This document shows, piece after piece, positions 31,995 to 37,141 of a DNA stretch of 37,141 bases. Position 1 is the stretch's first letter. Each line of letters begins with the position of its first letter. Both the position numbers and the translations under genes were made by a program. This DNA is from AC-32 sp035518635. GTDB lineage: Bacteria; Actinomycetota; Thermoleophilia; Gaiellales; Gaiellaceae. The stretch is from contig DATIXI010000033.1 of the NCBI GenBank assembly GCA_035518635.1, forward strand, positions 1 to 37,141, in the 5' to 3' direction. A model generated the notes under the pieces. It was given only the letters and a program-made list of their open reading frames with translations, made no database searches and was not told the DNA's origin.

Positions 31995-34373
31995 GTGGAG
32001 GCGCGGGACCTTGTCGAGGCGCCCTGGGAGGACCTGGCCGCAGAAGCGCTCCGGCTCCGGGAGGCCGGGCACGGGCGGCTCGTCACCTACTCGCCGAAGG
32101 TGTTCGTCCCGCTGACGAAGCTCTGCCGGGACGTCTGCCACTACTGCACGTTCGCGCACCCTCCGCGCCGAGGCGAGCGCGCCTACCTGACCGAGGACGA
32201 GGTGCTCGAGATCGCGCGCGCCGGCGCGGCAGCCGGCTGCCACGAGGCGCTGTTCACGCTCGGCGACAAGCCCGAGCTCCGCTACCGCGCCGCGCGCGCG
32301 GAGCTGGCGGCGCTCGGCTGCGAGACGACGCTCGAGTACCTGGCCCGCTGTGCGCGGCTCGTGCTCGAGGAGACGGGCCTGCTCCCGCACGTGAACCCGG
32401 GCGTGATGACCGAGGCGGACGTGCTGGCCTTGCGCGAGGTCAGCGTCTCGCAGGGCCTGATGCTGGAGACGCTCTCGGACCGGCTCTCGCAGCGCGGCGG
32501 CCCGCACTTCGGCTCGCCGGACAAGCTCCCCGTGCGGCGGCTGGAGACGATCGAGGCCGCCGGTCGCGCGCGGGTCCCGTTCACGACCGGGATCCTGATC
32601 GGGATCGGCGCGACGCGGCAGGAGCAGGTCGAGTCGCTGCTGGCGATCCGGGAGCTGGGCGAGCGGTTCGGGCACGTCCAGGAGGTGATCGTCCAGAACT
32701 TCCGCGCCAAGCCCGGGACCCGCATGGCGGACGCGCCGGAGCCGCTGCTCGAGGAGCTGCTCTGGACCTGCGCCGCGGCGCGCGTGCTCCTCGGCCCGGA
32801 GTGGAGCATCCAGGCGCCGCCGAACCTCAGCTACGACGAGTTCCCGCGGCTGCTCGAGGCCGGGATCGACGACTGGGGCGGCGTCTCGCCTGTCACGGTC
32901 GACCACGTGAACCCGGAGGCGCCGTGGCCCGAGCTCGAGCGGCTCCGGCACGCCACCGAGGCGCAGGGCCTCGAGCTGGCGCCGCGCCTGGCGATCTACC
33001 CGCGCTACGTGGCGGAGCTCGACCGCTGGGTGGACGGAAGCGTCGCCCCGCACGTCCTCCGCCGCAGCGACGCGGACGGGCTCGCGCGCGAGGGCCGCTG
33101 GGCGCCGGGGGCGATCGAGCCGCCCCCGCGGCTGGAGCTCCGCGGCCATGCTCGGGGCGCGGTCGCGGCCGCGCTCGCCGCTGACGAGCTCGACGAGGAC
33201 GCGATCGAGACGCTTTTCTCCGCGCGCGGCCGGGACCTCGCGGCGGTATTGCGCGCGGCCGACGGTCTCCGCCGCGAGGTCAACGGCGACACCGTCAGCT
33301 ACGTGGTCACCCGCAACGTCAACTACACGAACGTCTGCTACTTCCGCTGCGGCTTCTGCGCGTTCTCGAAGGGCCGCCTGGCCGCCGACCTGCGCGGCGT
33401 GCCGTACCTCGTCCCGCTCGACGAGATCGTGCGCCGCGCTGAAGAGGCGTGGACGCGGGGAGCAACCGAGATCTGCCTTCAGGGCGGGATCCACCCGGCG
33501 TTCACGGGGGACTACTACCTCGATGTCTGCCGGGCGCTGAAGGACGCGGTGCCGGAGATCCACGTGCACGCGTTCTCGGCGCTCGAGGTCTGGCAGGGCG
33601 CGGCGACGCTCGACCTCCCGCTCGACGAGTACCTGGCGCGCCTGCGCGAGGCGGGGCTCGCCTCCTTGCCCGGCACCGCGGCCGAGATTCTCGACGACGA
33701 GGTGCGCGCGGTCATCTGCCCGGACAAGGTCTCGACTGAGCAGTGGCTCGAGGTGCACGACGCGGCGCACCGGGCCGGGCTGCGCTCGACGACGACGATC
33801 ATGTTCGGGCACGCCGACACGCCGCGCTCCTGGGCGCGGCACCTCGTGCGGCTGCGCGAGCAGCAGCGGAGGACAGGCGGGTTCACCGAGTTCGTCCCGC
33901 TCCCGTTCGTGCACATGGAGGCGCCGATCTACCTCAAGGGCCGCGCGCGGCCCGGGCCCACCTTCCGCGAGGCGGTCCTCGTCCACGCGGTCGCGCGGCT
34001 CGCGCTGCACCCGTGGATCACGAACATCCAGGCGTCATGGGTCAAGCTCGGCCTCGACGGCGCACAGGTCGCGCTCCGCGCCGGGGCGAACGACCTCGGC
34101 GGGACGCTCATGAACGAGTCGATTTCGCGCGCCGCGGGGGCCGCGCACGGGCAGGAGGCCTCGCCGGAGCGCCTCGAGGGGGCGATCCGGGAGCTCGGCC
34201 GCGAGCCGCGGCAGCGGACGACGTTCTACGACGACGCGCCCGACGAGCGGCGCCTGGCGTCGTTCGGAGCCGCGCCGCTCGCAGAGCCGCTCAACCCGCC
34301 CGTGAGCGAGGCCGGCCTGGAGGCGCCGTCGCGCCTCGTCCGCCCCGCGCAGCTCGCTCTCGCGCGCAGGTAG
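31995..34373 (+). CDS. fbiC: FO synthase, fused CofG-CofH (FbiC)
   Basis: A 792-residue protein with two radical-SAM domains. It joins a ribityl-aminouracil with tyrosine to make FO, the deazaflavin core of F420. The CofG half has C44-RDV-C48-HY-C51 (about 30-370). The CofH half has C448-YFR-C452-GF-C455 (about 435-790) with CLQGGIHP and NESISRAAGAAHGQE typical of CofH. Both CxxxCxxC sites are intact and length is normal for actinobacterial FbiC (about 850), a little short. The fusion is a mark of actinobacteria; archaea and cyanobacteria have the halves separate. Sixteen nt after livK, with its own -10. Confidence 0.95.
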   Translation: MEARDLVEAPWEDLAAEALRLREAGHGRLVTYSPKVFVPLTKLCRDVCHYCTFAHPPRRGERAYLTEDEVLEIARAGAAAGCHEALFTLGDKPELRYRAARAELAALGCETTLEYLARCARLVLEETGLLPHVNPGVMTEADVLALREVSVSQGLMLETLSDRLSQRGGPHFGSPDKLPVRRLETIEAAGRARVPFTTGILIGIGATRQEQVESLLAIRELGERFGHVQEVIVQNFRAKPGTRMADAPEPLLEELLWTCAAARVLLGPEWSIQAPPNLSYDEFPRLLEAGIDDWGGVSPVTVDHVNPEAPWPELERLRHATEAQGLELAPRLAIYPRYVAELDRWVDGSVAPHVLRRSDADGLAREGRWAPGAIEPPPRLELRGHARGAVAAALAADELDEDAIETLFSARGRDLAAVLRAADGLRREVNGDTVSYVVTRNVNYTNVCYFRCGFCAFSKGRLAADLRGVPYLVPLDEIVRRAEEAWTRGATEICLQGGIHPAFTGDYYLDVCRALKDAVPEIHVHAFSALEVWQGAATLDLPLDEYLARLREAGLASLPGTAAEILDDEVRAVICPDKVSTEQWLEVHDAAHRAGLRSTTTIMFGHADTPRSWARHLVRLREQQRRTGGFTEFVPLPFVHMEAPIYLKGRARPGPTFREAVLVHAVARLALHPWITNIQASWVKLGLDGAQVALRAGANDLGGTLMNESISRAAGAAHGQEASPERLEGAIRELGREPRQRTTFYDDAPDERRLASFGAAPLAEPLNPPVSEAGLEAPSRLVRPAQLALARR

Positions 34374-34386
34374 CCGCCGCCGGGCG

Positions 34387-34392
34387 TAGGAT
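34387..34392 (+). promoter_or_regulatory. possible -10 of the phosphoesterase gene
   Basis: TAGGAT stands 10 nt before the TTG at 34403; the 29-nt gap after fbiC holds no Shine-Dalgarno or terminator. Confidence 0.3.
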
Positions 34393-34402
34393 CAGCCCCG
34401 AG

Positions 34403-35803
34403 TTGGGGTCTCGAGCGATCGTGGTGCTCGTAGCCGTTGGGCTTCTTGCGGGATGCGGCGGGTCGGCCTCGCGACGGACGGCACCTGCCGGGCCCGTGGC
34501 GGTCGGCGTCCACAAGATCAGGCACGTGATCGTCGTCATGCAGGAGAACCGCTCGTTCGACGAGTACTTCGGCACCTACCCCGGCGCGGACGGGATCCCG
34601 AGGCGAAACGGCAGGGTCACCGTCTGCGTGCCGGACACGTACCGGCACACATGCGTCAAGCCCTACCACGAGACCTCGCCCCGCAACATCGGCGGCCCAC
34701 ACGAGCACCTCGACGCCGTCCGCGACGTCAACGGGGGCAAGATGAACGGCTTCGTCACGCAGGCGCGACGCGGCCTCAAAAACGGTTGCCGCGCGCATCC
34801 GAAGGCGCCCCAGTGCTCGATGAAGCGCGGACCGGACGTGATGGGCTATTTCGACGCGCGCGAGCTTCCGAACTACTGGGCCTACGCGCGGCACTTCGTC
34901 CTGCAGGACCACATGTTCGAGCCGAACACGTCCGCGTCGCTGCCACAGAAGCTGTTCATGGTCTCCGAGTGGTCGGCGCGCTGTAAGCGCCGCAACGACC
35001 CGATGAGCTGCGTGAATGCGGTCGAGAACCCGCTCGCGCCCCCGCACACGCCCCAGAACCCGACCTCGCGGGTGCCCAGCTACGCATGGACAGACCTCAC
35101 CTACCTGATGCACCGGTACCACGTCTCCTGGCGCTACTACGTCTTCACCGGCACTCAGCCGGACTGTGACGAGGACCAGATGATCTGCGGCTCGGTGCCA
35201 CAGCGGGCGAAGACGCCAGGGAGCTGGAACCCCCTTCCGTGGTTCACGACCGTCCGTCAGGACCGCCAGCTGCGCAACATCGTCTCGATGAAGTACTTCT
35301 TCCGCGACGCGCGGAAGGGAACGCTGCCCGCTGTCGCCTGGCTCATCCCCACCGACAGGGTCAGCGATCACCCGCCATCGTCGGTCAGGACCGGGCAGGC
35401 CTACGTCACGAGTGTGATCAACGCCATCATGCGCAGCCCCGACTGGAGCTCGACCGCGATCTTCCTCGCGTGGGACGACTGGGGCGGCTTCTACGACCAC
35501 GTCGCACCTCCGGCGGTGGACCAGAACGGCTACGGCCTGCGGGTCCCGGCGCTCGTCATCTCGCCCTACGCGAAGCAGGGGTACATCGACCACCAGACCC
35601 TGAGCTTCGACGCGTACGCGAAGTTCATCGAGGACGACTTCCTCGGCGGCCAGCGGCTCGACCCGAAGAACGACGGGCGTCCCGACCCCCGGCCGACCGT
35701 GAGGGAGGACATCCCGATCCTCGGCGACCTGACCCGCGACTTCGACTTCGCCCAGAAGCCGCGGAAGCCGTTCCTGCTGCCGTTGCACCCGCCGTTCAGA
35801 TAG
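34403..35803 (+). CDS. lipoprotein phosphoesterase (phospholipase C / AcpA family)
   Basis: A 466-residue secreted hydrolase of the phosphoesterase superfamily. TTG start gives MGSRAIVVLVAVGLLAGC18, a short lipoprotein signal with lipobox LLAG-C18; no upstream in-frame ATG or GTG after the fbiC stop gives a signal, and GTGs at 34421/34424 would remove the positive charge. The catalytic N-terminal motif is HVIVVMQENRSFDEYFGTYPGADG, and later FLAWDDWGGFYDHVAPP and VPALVISPYAKQGYIDHQTLSFDA fit the metal-binding part. Substrate may be phospholipid or another phosphoester. Its 3' end overlaps lysA by 8 nt. Confidence 0.88.
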   Translation: MGSRAIVVLVAVGLLAGCGGSASRRTAPAGPVAVGVHKIRHVIVVMQENRSFDEYFGTYPGADGIPRRNGRVTVCVPDTYRHTCVKPYHETSPRNIGGPHEHLDAVRDVNGGKMNGFVTQARRGLKNGCRAHPKAPQCSMKRGPDVMGYFDARELPNYWAYARHFVLQDHMFEPNTSASLPQKLFMVSEWSARCKRRNDPMSCVNAVENPLAPPHTPQNPTSRVPSYAWTDLTYLMHRYHVSWRYYVFTGTQPDCDEDQMICGSVPQRAKTPGSWNPLPWFTTVRQDRQLRNIVSMKYFFRDARKGTLPAVAWLIPTDRVSDHPPSSVRTGQAYVTSVINAIMRSPDWSSTAIFLAWDDWGGFYDHVAPPAVDQNGYGLRVPALVISPYAKQGYIDHQTLSFDAYAKFIEDDFLGGQRLDPKNDGRPDPRPTVREDIPILGDLTRDFDFAQKPRKPFLLPLHPPFR

Positions 35804-37079
35804 CCGGCTCCTCCAGCGCGAGCAGGTCGTCGACGGTCTCGCGGCGGCGGATCAGGCGCGCCCCCCCTCCGTCGGAGACGAGGACGGCGGCGGGTCGCGG
35901 GACGGCGTTGTAGTTCGAGCCCATCGAGAGCGTGTACGCACCGGTTCCCGGGACGGCGAGCAGGTCGCCGCGGCGGGGCTCGGGCAGGCGGACGGAATCG
36001 ATCAGTACGTCGCCGGACTCGCAGTGCTTCCCGCACACCGTGTACGCGCCCGACGGCTGCTCGTCCGCGCGGTTCGCGAGCAGCGCCTCGTAGCGGGCGC
36101 CGTAGAGCTGCGGCCGCGGGTTGTCCGACATGCCGCCGTCGATCGCGACGTAGGTCGTCGACTCCGTCGCCCGCTTGACCACCCCGACGCGGTAGAGCGT
36201 CACCGCCGCGTGGCCGACGAGCGAGCGCCCGGGCTCGAAAATCACCTCTGGGCGAGGGAGGCCGTGCAGCTCCCACGCGTGCTCGAGCCGCTCGATGAGC
36301 GCGCCGACGAACTCCGCGATCGCCGGCGGGCGCTCGCCCCCGACGTACTGGATCCCGAGCCCGCCTCCGAGGTCGACCACCTGCGGCTCCCAGCCGAGCT
36401 CGGCGCGGCACCCGGCTGCGAACGCGCCGAGCCAGTCGACGCTCGACCTCGCCGCCTCAGTGTCGAGTAGCTGCGAGCCGATGTGCAGGTGGAGCCCCGC
36501 AACCTCGAGCCCGGCCTCCCTGCCCTCCGCGATCGCCGCGGCGGCCTGCTGGGGCGGGAGGCCGAACTTCGAGCCGTGGTGGGCGGTCCGGATCGCCGCG
36601 TGCGTGTCGGCGTCGATGCCCGGCGTGACGCGCACGAGCACCCGGCGGACGCCTGCCGAGGCGGCACGCGCGACCTCGTCGAGCGCGTCGAGCACCACGA
36701 AGCGCACTTCGGCCTCCGCCGCGGCTCGCAGCTCTTCGTCGCCCTTGTTGTTGCCGTGCACGACGATCCGCTCGCCCGGGATCCCGGCCCGGAGCGTGAA
36801 CTCGAGCTCGCCGAGCGTGGAGACGTCCGCACCCAGGCCCTCCGCCTCGAACAGCCGCAGCAGCGCGAGGCTGGGAAACGCCTTGACGCTGTAGAGCACG
36901 AGCGCGCCGCGCGCCGCCTCCACGTAGGCGCGCGCTGCGGACAGGAGGGTGGCCGCGCAGTAGACGACGAGCGGCGTGCCGTGCTCCTCCGCCAGCGCGC
37001 CGGCAGAGATCCCGCCGACCGTCAGCTCCCCGTGCTCGACGGCGGCCGTGTCGGGAAACGTCGCGTCTAGTCCTTCCAC
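35796..37079 (-). CDS. lysA: diaminopimelate decarboxylase
   Basis: A 427-residue PLP enzyme making L-lysine from meso-diaminopimelate, the last step of lysine biosynthesis. K66 in LYSVKAFPS is the PLP-binding lysine. HHGSKFG, GLHLHIGSQ, DLGGGLGI, EPGRSLVG and C-terminal GKHCESGDVL with YTLSMGSNYNAVPRPAAVL are all present. GTG start at 37079 overlaps the end of the upstream gene by 13 nt. No truncation is seen. Confidence 0.95.
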   Translation of the reverse strand: MEGLDATFPDTAAVEHGELTVGGISAGALAEEHGTPLVVYCAATLLSAARAYVEAARGALVLYSVKAFPSLALLRLFEAEGLGADVSTLGELEFTLRAGIPGERIVVHGNNKGDEELRAAAEAEVRFVVLDALDEVARAASAGVRRVLVRVTPGIDADTHAAIRTAHHGSKFGLPPQQAAAAIAEGREAGLEVAGLHLHIGSQLLDTEAARSSVDWLGAFAAGCRAELGWEPQVVDLGGGLGIQYVGGERPPAIAEFVGALIERLEHAWELHGLPRPEVIFEPGRSLVGHAAVTLYRVGVVKRATESTTYVAIDGGMSDNPRPQLYGARYEALLANRADEQPSGAYTVCGKHCESGDVLIDSVRLPEPRRGDLLAVPGTGAYTLSMGSNYNAVPRPAAVLVSDGGGARLIRRRETVDDLLALEEPAI

Positions 37080-37141
37080 CAGTCCTGCGTCATCGGACCG
37101 TCGCCCGGGCCGGTGTTCGGCGCGCCGATCGCGATCAGCTC
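37067..37141 (-). CDS. C-terminus of an unidentified gene upstream of lysA (partial)
   Basis: The last 24 codons of a minus-strand gene that runs beyond the window edge, ending Gly-Pro-Met-Thr-Gln-Asp-Trp-Trp-Lys-Asp before TAG. It overlaps lysA by 13 nt, so the two are probably one operon. The tail is too short to identify. Confidence 0.6.
   Translation of the reverse strand, partial: ELIAIGAPNTGPGDGPMTQDWWKD

Noticed and set aside
31839..34010. 723-codon minus-strand frame opposite fbiC
   Set aside because: fbiC has intact radical-SAM motifs on the plus strand; the minus frame shows no family features.

Overview
The window is about 37 kb of very GC-rich, gene-dense DNA. Gene content and protein style suggest a soil actinobacterium, most likely of the class Thermoleophilia (Gaiellales/Solirubrobacterales-like). 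The grounds are a fused F420-precursor synthase (FbiC), PASTA-less membrane Ser/Thr kinases, NrtR control of NAD salvage, several genes with leaderless-looking starts, and pervasive start/stop overlaps. The taxonomic placement is inference. I saw no tRNA, rRNA, CRISPR array, transposase or phage gene, and no gene-free stretch longer than about 130 bp.

Region 1 (1-10.8 kb) is a complete [NiFe]-hydrogenase locus of the group 3b (NAD(P)-linked, sulfhydrogenase-type) kind. Leftward from 5.5 kb run hypF, hypC, a second hypC-like gene, hypD, hypE and a small membrane cytochrome-b-like gene. All the hyp genes overlap by 4 or 10 nt. Rightward run the beta (Fe-S), a stand-alone cyclic-nucleotide-binding domain protein, the gamma (FAD/NAD/2Fe-2S), small and large subunits, the maturation protease and a HypA-like protein without zinc finger. 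No hypB is present. The left edge holds the tail of a cytochrome c.

Region 2 (10.9-16.4 kb) holds an ExaC/AldB-type aldehyde dehydrogenase with its DUF779 partner, a cytosolic sulfite-oxidase-like molybdoprotein, a 36-residue membrane miniprotein, a membrane-anchored PQQ-type beta-propeller, and a secreted M23-like protein with an apparent 1-nt frameshift near its end.

Region 3 (16.4-19.3 kb) is regulatory. It has an XRE regulator with an AT-rich, repeat-containing control region, a soluble Ser/Thr kinase, and a divergent membrane Ser/Thr kinase with a novel-looking extracellular domain.

Region 4 (19.2-27.4 kb) is a mosaic of short operons: NrtR with divergent nicotinamidase, a BNR beta-propeller protein coupled to a MoaD-like ubiquitin-fold protein, an F420/FMN PPOX-fold protein with HMG-CoA lyase, a PLP decarboxylase with a GNAT acetyltransferase, a DUF255 thioredoxin/glycosidase-fold protein, and a four-helix membrane protein.

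Region 5 (27.4-37.1 kb) is a full branched-chain amino acid (LIV-type) ABC transporter, livGFHM-K, then fbiC, a lipoprotein phosphoesterase (phospholipase C/AcpA family), and convergent lysA with the tail of an unidentified upstream gene.

Structure beyond the genes: (i) a 30-bp repeat with a perfect 17-bp palindrome occurs twice, once inside hypF coding sequence and once supplying the stop codons of two convergent genes; (ii) TANNNT hexamers lie 6-8 nt before the start codon of at least eight genes, mostly without a Shine-Dalgarno, which predicts leaderless mRNAs; (iii) nearly every convergent gene pair overlaps at its 3' ends.
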